Under the pieces are notes generated by a model. That model did not search any database and was not told where the DNA came from. It was given only the letters and a program-made list of their open reading frames with translations. Of a stretch of 64,000 nt of DNA, positions 49,320 through 59,761 are shown piece after piece (the first letter of the stretch is position 1; each line of letters starts with the position of its first letter). Both the position numbers and the translations under genes were made by a program. Source of the DNA: Prorocentrum cordatum (Eukaryota; Sar; Dinophyceae; Prorocentrales; Prorocentraceae); the NCBI GenBank assembly GCA_963575745.1, contig CAUYUJ010006513.1:5001-69000 (forward strand), written 5' to 3'.

Positions 49320-51290
49320 TGCCATTTGGTGCCTACCGTCACGGTCTTAAGAGGTCTTGCAGCCAGGTTGCGGATGGGAGGGTGGGATGTTTGCACGCGC
49401 AGTGGAGAGAACAGCTTCAAGACAGCCAAAGTGAACTACAACTCATAGATTGCACCTCCTACGATATTCCACCGCACATGCTGCAACGGGTATGTTGCAT
49501 CGCATGCTGCATTCCATAGATTACACCACACAGGTTGCAACAAATGGTTTGCACTGCAGCTAAGCACGTCAAAGCGCAAGCCTGCTGGAATCCCGTGTAG
49601 AACGCCAGTAAGGCCAGGGCACACAAACAGCCGCACAATGACACGCGCCAGCCAGGTGCACATGTTTTTTCACAGTGAGAAAAAAACTAACTTCTGCATC
49701 CCAGCGGAGTCGGGCAACTCCCCTGCACTTACACAGTCAACGGGGCAGCCCTTCGGAAATCCGGCAAGCCAAAAATGGTAGGACGGGCAGCAGGAAGCGC
49801 AAGCAACGCTGCATCGGCTGCTGGGCTGAGCGAGATTCAATGAAAACGGCAAAGCAAGGACGCGTGTCCCTACACTCTCCAATTGAGCGATCGACGTCTC
49901 GGGCAATCTTGGCATGAGCATCTGGCGGCGAGGAACCACTCTTCACTCGTTTCCGCCAACTTCCATGGACCCGCTGCCGGCTTCCGCCAGAAGAACGACG
50001 CGATGCAGGCGAGCGACGTGACCTCGGCTCCAACCCTTACCCTCCCCTTCTCGAGAGCCGCACGCGCCACGTACACTTTGGTTGCCATTTGCCCACGGAA
50101 CGTCCGCTCCGCTCCACAATCGGCCTCGCTGCCGGATGCCCGCGCACCTGCGCGCCACTCGGAGGAGAGGGCAGAGCAGCAACGAGAGCCGCGAAGATTC
50201 GCCGCACGCGCCTGCCGGGCTCCTTCTCATCCGTCCACGTGCCGCCGAAGTCGTCGGCCTCCTCGCGGCCCCCCGCTGCTTGCCCTCTCCGCACACGAGG
50301 GGGGCAGGCACAAATCTGCTGCCCTGTACCGACAGAGCCGAGGCCATTTCCTGGACACAGCCTGGCCACCGCTTCGAGTCAACCGTAGACACGCACGCCA
50401 AGAGATCGCGGTAAGAGAGAGGTCTTGCTCTAAGACATCCGGGGGCACGTTTGTCGTCGAGCTTTGAGCTTCCAGAGGTGCCCCAAGGCTTCTGTGGCCC
50501 CCCAGGGCAATTGTGGGGTAAGAACCTTCCGTGGGGCATCTGCTGCCAGGCTGGTCTCTTCATCGACGCGCCTCTTGTAGCGCCGCCGCGGCGGCAGAGG
50601 CACCCCGGCGCGGGCACTGGCGCGACCTGGAGTCCCCACACATGCCTGCGTCGTCGACGGGCCCGACGCTGACCTCCTCAGGCCCGCTGTGGTGCAGGGG
50701 GTTCGCGATGAGTTGCGGGGCCGCCGCTTCTTGTTCGCTTGGTTCGGGATCCCGTTCAAAACCCTCCCTGCTGACACAGATCGTCCGAATGTTAGGTGGC
50801 AACTCGTGGGAGCATCCCATCTCATCTTGTCGGCTCTTGCGAATCGACGCTATTCTACGCCAATCGGCGCTAACTGATGTTAAATCGACGCTATCTCATC
50901 AACTCCCAGACGCTAATCGGCGCGAGTCGACGCCGAACTCTACGGTCTCTCAGATCTCAATAAGAAGCAACAGCAGCGAATGACATCCGCTAGCAGGCTC
51001 ATTCGGATTGTGTGTGTTCTCTGGCTCGTGCATGCCACAAGTGTCGAAGTTCTTCGTTATCCAAACCTTGAGAGAAACGCTGGATCTGTTATTCTTAACC
51101 AGCTGTATGTTTGGAAGGTTCTGGAGAAAATGTATCCGCTTGGTAGGCACACTGCACGGCATGGAATCGTGAGGGCGCCGATGCACAAAAAAGCATGTCG
51201 GCGCACCGGAAATTTCCACCAGGCCCTTAAAGGCAAAGACCCATCAAGAATGTTCTGGACCAGCCGAGCCATATCCCGCGTCCTTCTGTT
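49320..51290. other. Region with only weak coding signals
   Basis: 49440-49560 is a TGCA-rich degenerate repeat. A - strand frame near 50230-50300 contains ADDFGGTWTDEKEPGRRVRR, which looks exon-like (F-x-G-T-W), but no gene structure can be drawn. 50830-50940 is a degenerate repeat of AATCGACGCTA/AATCGGCGCTA. No supported gene. Confidence 0.35.
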
Positions 51291-51390
51291 AGCTATCTCC
51301 TCCACTGTGGTCGCCCCCCTCCCTCCTCAACCCGATTGGAACAGCTTTCTGGTGCTGGGGACGGGGTGTGGGCCTTCGCGGCATCACAGC

Positions 51391-51757
51391 CCTCACGCGT
51401 CTGCATAGCTCGGGCCTCACTCTTCTTGAGTGGCGATGCTTCCCAGGTAGCATCTACATATAATTCCAGTTTCTCTGGTCTGGAGGGCACTCCTGGAAGG
51501 GGGTACTCCTGGAACCTGGGCCGTGTCACCGAATTCCCGCCAAACCCAACGTAATCATTTCATCTGGATTCAGGCTTCGCCTCAGGTAGTCATTGCAAAT
51601 GTCACGTGCTACTGAACCTTGGCCGTGTCACTGAACTCCTGCCAAACCCGACGTGATGTGCCCCAGCTCGTACATGTTTGTATAGCTCGGGCCTCATCAT
51701 TCGTAATTGGCGATGCTTCCCAGCTAGTATCTTCATATTATCCCAGTTCTGGTCTGG
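51391..51757 (+). repeat. Diverged direct duplication
   Basis: Two interleaved pairs: GCATAGCTCGGGCCTCA...GGCGATGCTTCCCAG (from about 51401) recurs from about 51675, and CCGTGTCACCGAATTCC with GCCAAACCCAACGT (from about 51518) recurs from about 51619. Non-coding. Confidence 0.7.
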
Positions 51758-52147
51758 TGAGAAGGATGGATATATGTTGCCACCCTAGGGCCCGAATACA
51801 TCCATATCCACCGCCTGCCGGGGTCCCTGAAGCTCGATCCTGCAGGCAGTGGTTATGGATAAACTCCCGCACCTGATAGATTTCTGACAGCGAGGTTCTT
51901 TATCGTGTAAAGCCATTCTTGCTCGGGCTGGAGGCCCTACGGCCTTGGGGTAATTCTCGCCGGGTTGCGATGAGATCACTCGCCGCAGCGCCACCTCGAT
52001 GACGGCGGCCATTTGCCTGGCCCCGTGCGCGGGCCGCTCGCTGGCATGTGTGGCCCCTCGACGCTCGCGGGCACGTGACTCGAGCGCGCGCCGCCACTAG
52101 CGCCGCGGGCCGCTGGCTGCAGGGCGTGCGGAGCGGATGCAAGCGAG

Positions 52148-52274
52148 TGCACATCTCCTTCCGCTCCTCCGCCCCCGTCAAGGTACCTCGTGAAGTACTT
52201 CTGCTTCATCGTCTCGCTGTTCTACCCATGGTGGGTATTGGTTGCGTTGCCCCTGTGGTCCGAGCACTGCACCG
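52148..52274 (+). CDS. Possible C-terminal exon with membrane segment
   Basis: One + strand frame reads SRYLVKYFCFIVSLFYPWWV, LVALPLWSEHCTVDTG and stops. The hydrophobic, aromatic-rich stretch would be a single transmembrane helix and is unusual for this GC-rich DNA, suggesting a real or relic exon. No upstream exon could be linked. It may be chance. Confidence 0.25.
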
Positions 52275-52446
52275 TTGACACTGGTTGAAGCAGGACGCAC
52301 TGCTTCTGTGAGCTTGGATGCGTGCTGCCTATCGCGGCGGTCATATGACACGGTGTCGGAGGTAGCCATCACATTTCGGGACATGATGAGGCCCCCCTTG
52401 CACGGATGGCTGCCCATCGCTTACGTTGACGAGACTCTCAAGAGTT

Positions 52447-52796
52447 TCGGCTACACGCAAGAGTGACCCTGGGTAAGAGTGACCTTTGGTGCGCGGCTCT
52501 TTGGGGGCCCCGGGGAGACCAAACCTGGGCGCGCAAGCCCCTGCTGCCGCTTCGTTTTCAGCCATCTGAGGGCCCATCTGTGCCCGCACCAAAGGTCACT
52601 CCGGCGAAAGCTCATTCTTGAAGGGGCCCCGGAACACACAAATAAATACACACAAATCAAAGGATTCCCCATATTTTCCCATATTTTCTGGGTTTCTGTC
52701 TTCCCCCCCACTTCCCATATTTTCCCATATTTTCTGGGGAGTCGACGATTAATTGTGTCTGTGTGTTTCATTTCCTCCTGAATTCTTACGTCTAAT
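52447..52796 (+). mobile_element. Second copy of the introner-like element, with nested MITE
   Basis: The outer 188 bp match the GH5 intron element (TCGGCTACACGCAAGAGTGACC at one end, TTACGTCTAAT at the other; interior GTGACCTTTGGTGCGCGGCT, CGCACCAAAGGTCACTCCGG). Flanks CAAGAGTT (52439-52446) and CGAGAGCT (52797-52804) form an imperfect 8-bp duplication (6/8). A 162-bp MITE (52620-52781) is inserted inside. Flanking + strand frames (PPLHGWLPIAYVDETLKS before; LPAFGVALVDAHEDAG after) hint at an interrupted gene, but no GT-AG pair gives a clean join. Confidence 0.75.
52620..52781 (+). mobile_element. MITE-like repeat B, copy 2, with 6-bp target duplication
   Basis: Inserted in the introner copy: ATTCTT stands on both sides (52614-52619 and 52782-52787), while the uninterrupted introner at 46.4-46.6 kb has just one comparable site. 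Starts GAAGGGGCCCCGGAACACAC and ends TTTCCTCCTGA. No coding capacity. Confidence 0.8.
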
Positions 52797-52822
52797 CGAG
52801 AGCTTCTCACGCCCATGCGGAT

Positions 52823-53035
52823 GTGCTCCGGCTTCCGGCTTTCGGCGTGGCGCTCGTGGACGCCCACGAGGACGCTGGGGCCGCGGACGGCATCACCAAT
52901 CTGCCTCGCGTGGAGAGGCTCCCCGTCGGGCAGCGGGCCTTGAGCGCAGTCGAGTGGGATGACGACGAGACTGAACTGCTCGCAGGTCCTCCTCCTCCTC
53001 CTCCTCCTCCTCCTCCTCCTCCTCCTCGCTCGTAG
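52823..53035 (+). CDS. Possible exon fragment
   Basis: The frame reads LRLPAFGVALVDAHEDAGAA, DGITNLPRVERLPVGQRALS, AVEWDDDETELLAG before running into a CTC microsatellite (52986-53029). The acidic, non-repetitive composition resembles protein, but no family is recognised and splice sites are not evident. It lies just downstream of the second introner copy. Confidence 0.25.
   Translation: MLRLPAFGVALVDAHEDAGAADGITNLPRVERLPVGQRALSAVEWDDDETELLAGPPPPPPPPPPPPPRS
52986..53029 (+). repeat. (CTC)n microsatellite
   Basis: Pure CTC run. Confidence 0.95.
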
Positions 53036-53127
53036 GTCCTGGAGGCACCTGGGATATGGTGTGCGCGCGCCCTCTGTTCTGCGCCCGCGAGGCGAAGATC
53101 ACAGTAAGCGCATGGAGCGGCTTAGGG

Positions 53128-53271
53128 CAGGGCTGAACCTAAACGGTGTTTGTCGTTTTCGTTGTGTTTTCGTTTTCCCTCGTTTTGTCTTCGATTCGCC
53201 TTTACAACAAAACGAAATCGAAACGAAAACGGCCCAGGAAATCGCCAAAACACCGTTTAGGTCCAGCCCTG
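53128..53271. mobile_element. 144-bp inverted-repeat MITE, hAT-like ends
   Basis: Terminal inverted repeats of 24 bp with one mismatch: CAGGGCTGAACCTAAACGGT and the complement of CAGGGCTGGACCTAAACGGT. Inner parts are CGTTTTCG-type and pair further. CAGGG...CCCTG ends are typical of hAT transposons, though no 8-bp duplication is clear (GCTTAGGG left, GTTCAATC right). Confidence 0.85.
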
Positions 53272-54167
53272 GTTCAATCATCTAGTCGCCGAGGGGCTGA
53301 GAGAGTCTGTCCGAATTCTGGCACCGCTTCCTCAGTAGAATCAGATACTGTAATGTTTTTGGCCTGCGCCTGGCCAGGAGTCGCCAGAACGAGAGGGGGG
53401 GTTGCGTCTCGGAGCCCGGGTCTCAGTCCTCCTCGGGGGGACTGCATACCACCCATTGTGGGGTCATGCTCTGCGGCGTGGCAGTGGGGCACTTGTGACT
53501 TGTCAGCTCTCGAGTAGTGATGATGCTTACCACATGCTGGTGAATGTTTCTCAAGGTGGCCCTCAATGTTGCCTAAGTTTGAAAATAATAACTCTTACCG
53601 CATGTGTCTACTATATCGCCCGATCTGCCCGGCGTCGCCAGGCTGCGCGGAACGCCACCTCCGGTTGGGCGGGAGCACCCCTCCAGAGACTGATCCGGCG
53701 CACGACGGCTCCAAGACTGCCCAAGGGGGCCCAAAGACTGCGCCAAACCCGCCCCCACAGCCGACAGCCCCAAGACGCGCAGGGCTGGCCTGAAGACCCA
53801 TAAGGCACGGCCAGGAAGAGGCCCCGAGGAGGCGCCCACGAGACTTCCAGGAGGCCCCCTGGAGGTCGAAAGTCATGTGCCTTGCCTCCCTTCAGTCGGC
53901 GGCGAGCCCGGGAGAAGTGAGAAGGGGCGGGCCTTTCCGGAAGGCTCGGAATGCTCCAAGCCTCCTCCGAAGACGCGAAACACTTCTCGCAAGGCCGGAG
54001 GGCTTCTGATAAGGCCTGCTCCTTCGCATTGCCCCACCTGGGCGCGCTGCCGACCCCACTCGCAGGATGCCTCGCACCATGCCGGCGCACCGTTGCGGGA
54101 GCCCCCCGGCGTCTCTGGCCAGCCAGGGCGTTGCACTCCGCATGCAGGAACTGCGGGGACTTCTGAA
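53272..54167. other. No gene; contains dispersed repeat family 1, copy 2
   Basis: 53911-54022 matches 395-510. 53690-53870 is a degenerate CCCAAGA/GGCTCCAAGAC repeat like those at 21040-21400 and 54530-54700. No coding region supported. Confidence 0.5.
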
Positions 54168-54332
54168 GGGGCCCTGGGACACACAAACAAATACACACAC
54201 ACACACAAATATCAGGATTCCCCATATTTTCTCAACTTTTCTGGGTTCCTGTCTTCCCCCACTTCCCATATTTTCCTATATTTTCTGGGGAGTCGACGAT
54301 GATTGTGTCTGTGTGTTTTTCCCTCCTGAATG
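54168..54332 (+). mobile_element. MITE-like repeat B, copy 3
   Basis: Starts CTGAAGGGGCCCTGGGACAC and ends TTTTCCCTCCTGAAT. A 31-bp direct repeat (GTTGCACTCCG..GCAGGAACTG, CGGGGAC; about 54130-54160 and 54333-54363, three mismatches) lies on both sides, far longer than the 6-bp duplication at copy 2. Confidence 0.75.
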
Positions 54333-54363
54333 TTGCACTCCGAAAGCAGGAACTGCGGGGACG

Positions 54364-56639
54364 TCCCCAGCCCAACACTCAGCTTGTCGGTGACGGGCGC
54401 TCGAGCACCCTTTCTGGCCCTGGGGCCGGAACACCCTCAGGCTGACACGAAGAGGCCTCTTGACAGCTTACCTCGGGTCGCTGCAGACGGCGTCCAGGCG
54501 GTCCGAGGAGCAAGTTTGATGGATGGCCCCAAGACGGGCAGAAGGCAGCCCACTGCAGATTCAAGCTGGTCCAAGACCGGCCCGAGAAGGCTCCACGGCA
54601 GCCAAAGACGGCTCCAAGACAGCGAGACCCCCCAAGCCTGCCGCAAGACCCACGGCTCGGACACGCCCCCAGCATGCCCCCCAGAAGGTGCCAAGGTGCT
54701 CCCAGGATGCCAGAGTGAACTCCAGAGCAAAACATGTTTTAACGAGGATGCGGAGAGGAGGCCAGAGGGCTCGAGTGTGCCAAGCACTCCGATCGCTGGA
54801 TACAGCTGCGGCAACAGCTTGAGCCTGCCAGGGCCGGATCCCTGAGCCACCCCGAGGAGGCTCCTCGACGGGCAGGCCGAGGACGGCTCTCTCTCTCTCT
54901 GTCTCTGTTTCTGTGCGCAGCAGCCGAATGAGAGGACAGCTCTGGCGAGGAGGCGTGCCCGCGACTCCGCGGATGGGGCACGCGGTGGAGAGGTCAGCTC
55001 TGGCCCCAACTCCTCTCCGGACGGGGCCTCCTCCTGACCTGCTCCACGCCGTGCTGTGCTGGCCCAGCTCCTCGGCAGGCTCTCCGAGCTTCGCGAGGCG
55101 ACCAGCGGGCCAAGGAGAAGGAAGAGGAGGACAGATAGGGGGGCAGAGGAGGAAGAACAGCAGCAGGGCACCTCACTACACTCAGGGGGGCGTAAGATCC
55201 GGGTACAGGGGACTCGGAAATCCCCGACGAGGTCGTCAAAAAAATGACGAGGCCGAGCCTGCATTTTGACGAGGCCTCCCGCTGCAGACATCCCACGAAA
55301 CTCATCCTCGTCAAAATCCGAGTCGCGGTCGTCAAAAAACGATGGCGAACCCGAGTCCTGGCAAACCCAGGTCTTACGCTCCCCCGATACGCAAAAGGAT
55401 TGTGCTGAAAAGAGTTTCCGCTGCATTACAGCTGGGCTCCCTGCCGGCGTCGCTCACTCCTACAGTCTCTTGCCGCGCAGCAAACGGACGAAGACCAAGG
55501 CTTGTGCCGAGCCTCGACAGGTGGCTCCGTAATGGTGCCTTCCTTTTAAAGGCATTCCCTGAACCAGAAAAAACAGCAAAAAGCACTGCAATATTCGTTC
55601 AAATGGCCCATAAGGGCTTGAAGCCTCGCGCTAAGCAAGGATTGCACTGACAGGACTCCCAGTCGCGGTTGCGTTCACGCACGACTCATTGTCGGCGTCG
55701 CCCGCGTGTTCGGTCGCTGGCAGCACCACTTTGAATCTGCAGGCGCGAGCATGGAATGTGTTGGGCGAAACTCCACTTGGTAGGCATAGCTGGAGTCACA
55801 TCATTGCAGCACGAGACATGAATATGTCCGTTCAAATGGCCAAAGAGGGCTCGATGCTGCAATAACTCCCTTCAACTAGATGCATAATTTCGCTGTACAC
55901 CAGGCGCGGCATCTGCGCGTTCGCCGAAAAACGGGGTTGATAGTGTTTCAAATGCCAAAACCTCAGTTCAAAGGCGAAGTGTTTAAAGACCCACTGCTGC
56001 CATTCGACGACCGAGCAACCCCAGGCGGGCGTGGCCGCCCGAGAGGCTCCATGAGCGACGGGTCCCTCGCCCAGCCCGTGCCGACGCGGCGGATTCTGGA
56101 AACCCTGAACCCGGAAATGTTGCCATCCCCTGGGGGTGCAGATTTCGTTCACGCCGGCGTCCGTCGGCCTTCTGCCGGCGGAAGTAGCCTCGTTTGACTT
56201 GTAAGTCGGGCGTGTCCCCCGACAGGGGGACGTTGGGCGAACAATGAAAAATACCCCGAAAATACCCCAAGCATGCTCCAAAATGGTCCAAAAATAGTCC
56301 CCAAACTATTTTGGGACTTTTCTTGGATATTCCCGCTGTAGAGGGACAGGCCCGACTGAATCTTACTTCCGCGGCCGTCCGCCGACCTGCCGCCGCCCTC
56401 CGCCGAGGAAGAGGTGCCAGCTCCTTCGACCCTCGAGGGCGAGGACTCCTTTGGAGGGCACCACGCAAGGGTACGATAGGTTCGCGCGGCCTCGGCGCGC
56501 GCGAAGCTTCTTGACGCCGCGTCGATCGTTCAATCTCGAACCGATCGCGGCCCCGATCGTTCAAGGCTGAATTCCGTCGGGTCCTGTGGCGTTGCTGTGC
56601 CCCTCGGTGCCTCCGCGCCCTTCTGCCATTAGGTGGATC
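54364..56639. other. No supported gene
   Basis: Degenerate GGCTCCAAGA repeat at 54530-54700, a short TC run at 54885-54905, and GAGGACGGG-rich DNA. The frames on both strands are Arg/Pro/Ser-rich with no motif. 55190-55335 contains AATCCG/GACGAGG repeats around several GTCGTCAAAAAA stretches. Confidence 0.4.
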
Positions 56640-56786
56640 GAACAATGACATAAACAGAAAAACTCGGAGGTCCGCGCGGATTTCTCCGATCGGCGCTGGA
56701 CCCTCCTCCCTGGCGCGCGGAGCGCGCCAAAGGCGGCGCCGAGAAATCCGCGCGGACCTCGGAATTCTTCTGTTTATGTCAATGTT
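56640..56786. mobile_element. 147-bp long-inverted-repeat element
   Basis: Arms at 56640-56687 and 56741-56786 pair over about 45 bp: GACATAAACAGAA, TCGGAGGTCCGCGCGGATTT, CTC against their complements. The loop is about 55 nt. This is a MITE-like foldback element. No clear target duplication. Confidence 0.8.
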
Positions 56787-57106
56787 CGTTCCCCTCACCA
56801 TTTGAGCAGGGACCGACCGTCCCGGCATTCCTATAGTCCTACCACAAATTGTTCGTAGAACCCAACAATGTTTTAAGAACAACAGCACTGTTCTTAGAAC
56901 ATAAACCCGATGTGCCAACACAAGACCATCTCAACCAGAAATGCTCTAAGCACACTTCGTGGGAACCACAAAAGGTTCTTGGAACAGTGTTTGGTGGGGC
57001 CATCGGCGAACCAGGACGCTTCGCCACTGCTTGAAACATGTGGAGCTCCACCTTTGAACACCGTCGCCCTCGTCGCCGGCGCGCCACCGCCGCAGGAGTC
57101 GGGAGC

Positions 57107-57292
57107 GGCCAAGAGGGGGGTGTCCAAGAGGGGGGGGGTGTAAATCATCGGCGGCATGTGCGCGGCCCAGCCGGGGGGCCAGGGACGTACTGAAATAAGA
57201 AGAGGCGCCCTGAAATCTGGGGAAATATCATGGCCCCCGCCATGATATCCACCCCCCCCTAGTCATCACCCCCCTCTTTTCCGCCCCCGAAG
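57107..57292 (+). repeat. Dispersed repeat family 2, copy 2
   Basis: Matches 15654-15838 from end to end, including the ATATCATGGC hairpin (57225-57248) and the CCTAGTCATCACCCCCC end. Upstream (56880-56905) is the palindrome TGTTCTTAGAACA. Confidence 0.8.
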
Positions 57293-58405
57293 GAGCCCAC
57301 CCTGCCCCAGACGTGGCGACTCCGGGCGAGCCGCCGGCGCGGGCCGCCCGAGCAGCGCGCCGCGCGCGGAGGAGGCGGGCGCCCTGCGCCCGAGCTCGCG
57401 CGGGCAGCTGGCGCGCGGAGGTCCGCGCGGCCGAGTCCCTTTGGTTTGGGTTGCTCGCCCGTCGGTGCCCCTGCCTCCGCCGCCCCCCCCCCCGCGATGG
57501 CCCATGCGGTAGACACGTACGATGAAGAAGGCATGCCACGAGAAGTCGTCGGGCACACTGCTCGTGCAGCTTTGAGGCCAGGAAACAAGCGGCACCACCC
57601 CACCTGCGGCGCCAAGGGGCTTAAGCGTATGCCCGGAAATCTGGCAGGGGTGTCTGCGTGGTGTACGCTACGCCCCCCGATTGGCCATAGCGCAACATGG
57701 AGGGCCGTAGGTGGGGTGGTGTCTATTATGTTTCGGTCGAAACTTTGGGGGTCCTGAGTTGTCCCAGGCCTTCTGCGCGTCCCTGGGGCCGTTGGGCACA
57801 GGCTGGCAAGCCAATGTCTTCTTTGATGTGCCTACTGTTGCCACACACACACACACACACACACACACCGCACACGCCCACGTCCAGGGCGACGCATGCG
57901 ACGCGGCGTCGCCCGCGAAGAACGACAGAGCGCGTCGGACGACCTCGGGGCGCCCGTCACGCCCAATGCATGAGGGCGGTCCACGCGCCGCTCGGTGAGC
58001 ACGGCCTCCCGCCCTTGCAGATCTCGTCGGCGAGATCTGGTGACGCGGAAGGCGCCTCGCAGCTTCTGCAGCCCCTGGGGCTGTCGCAGTCCGCCTCGCT
58101 TGACGCCTCGGAGGCGCAGCCAGACGCCGTGCTGCAGGTCTCCGACAGCGCCTCCAGCTTGTCCACCTGCTCTAGTCGCCGCAGGGCCGTGCTGCACGAG
58201 TCCAGCGTTACGCCCCAGAAGTCTCGGAGGGCCTCCTTGATGATGCTCAGCTGCTCGGCGAGCTCAGAGTACTCCCGCTCTGGGGTGTTGAACGAGTCGA
58301 GCGTCCTCAGCGTTCTGGCAGCCGTCTGCAGGGCGTTGGTCATGTTCCCTGCCCACCGAAGGCACTTCATGTGGCGGCGGAGCTCGGACGAGGGCTCGCC
58401 GCTGT
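57293..58405. other. No supported gene; CA microsatellite
   Basis: GC-rich DNA with a (CA)n run at 57840-57870. A - strand frame around 58220-58400 reads PEREYSELAEQLSIIKEALR and DKLEALSETCSTASGCASEA, which looks like a short helical protein fragment, but neither exon borders nor a start are evident. Confidence 0.35.
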
Positions 58406-58575
58406 GAGGGGCAACGTTAAGGGGGGACCAACTCAGGGGGGGCAAATATCTACGCGGAATCGACGGTATTTCGCCGACAGATTGGCGATAGGCCCCCCAT
58501 AGCGGATCCGCACAGTCCTGGGCGGAGTGGACTATCAAGCCTCTACCGGCGATCAGTGGGCGACGGGCCATAACT
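58406..58575 (+). repeat. Dispersed repeat family 3, copy 2
   Basis: Related to 10492-10670 through CAACTCAGG, AGCGGATCCGCACAGTCCTG, GGCGATCAGTGGGCGA blocks in the same order. Confidence 0.6.
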
Positions 58576-59236
58576 CGGCTCTCGAGCAGCCGTCAGGGAC
58601 GATCTTGGCACCTCCGGAACTCCCTCGGCGAAGCGCGGCTGCTGAAGCCACCCCGAGGCTGGAAAGCCGCCAAGAACCGATGAAATCGTGTTTCCCCCTG
58701 AGTCAGGGGGTTGCTAAAGTTGCCCCCCGCCCAAGGTGCCCCCAGCTTTTCACTCAATCTTAGGGCCCCTGGTGCCCTCTGGGCCTCAAGAAGGGTGCTC
58801 TGAAGGCCGTGGGGGCTTCCTTGGGAATCCTGGGGGCACCACCTTGGGCCAGGGGCGCTTGTAGCAACACCCGACGGAGCCTGCCCCGCCCTAACGTTGC
58901 CCCTGACGCTGGAGCCCGCCCACAGCGCCTCCGGGGCGCGCAGCGCCTTCTCCACGGCCTCGAGCGCGCGCAGCACCGACGCGATGCCCTGGGCGAGCTC
59001 GGCGCGCCGCGCCGCACACTCCCTGGCAGGGCTGGGCTGCATCGAATCACGACGTCGGATCGAGACGGAAACGGATCGCATCGCCCGCGAACCGCCCCGA
59101 GGCGAATCGAAACCGAACCGCCGCGCCCGGCTCCGGCCGAGGGGAAGCCAGGACGAGGATAAAATCGGGTGAGGATCCGTTGGGAATCTCTGAGATCCGG
59201 CGGCTCTGGAGGATGTCTCGGGCGCCGCAGCCTTCT

Positions 59237-59276
59237 CAGAGCGTTCCGGAACGCTCTGGCAGCGTTCCAGAACGCT
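59237..59276. repeat. Palindrome pair
   Basis: A perfect 22-bp palindrome (half-site CAGAGCGTTCC, 59237-59258) is followed at once by AGCGTTC-CA-GAACGCT (59261-59276), a second inverted repeat of the same half-site. It may be a structured or protein-binding site. Confidence 0.7.
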
Positions 59277-59761
59277 CTGGAACGGATTGATTCTCTTCCT
59301 AGCCCCGTCCGAGAGACCCAGGCCGACGCCAGCGAATAATTAACCAGTCCACAGTAGCGGCTTTATTTCAGGCTCCAGAAGGCTTACTTGCATGATGGGG
59401 GGAGGGGGGGGTGGCATGGCGGGGCCCTCGAGGAAATCTTCACTTTACGAGAGTCGGGACTCACTTGCACGCCTCTTGGGCCCAGCGTTGTCTGAGAAGG
59501 CGGCGCAGGGGCAAGGGGGGATGCCCTGGAAGTGAACTTGCCTGAGTCTGAAGAAAAGCATCCCCCTGCCTGGCCCGCTCGCGACCCGCGGGGATGGCGG
59601 CCACGCCCCGGACCATCGCGACGGCAAGCCTCTGCGAGTCGTCGGCCGGGCGCCCCGCGCGGGCGCGGCGGGCCGCCAGGCAGGCGTCTTCGGCGGCGCG
59701 GCTGGGGCGGGCCTGGGAGGGCGCCAACTAGACACGCACCGATTGTGGCCAGGCCCACCCC

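Noticed and set aside
49943-50641. A 232-codon - strand frame
   Set aside because: Arg/Gly/Ala-biased in several frames at once; only a short exon-like motif in another frame, no gene model possible.
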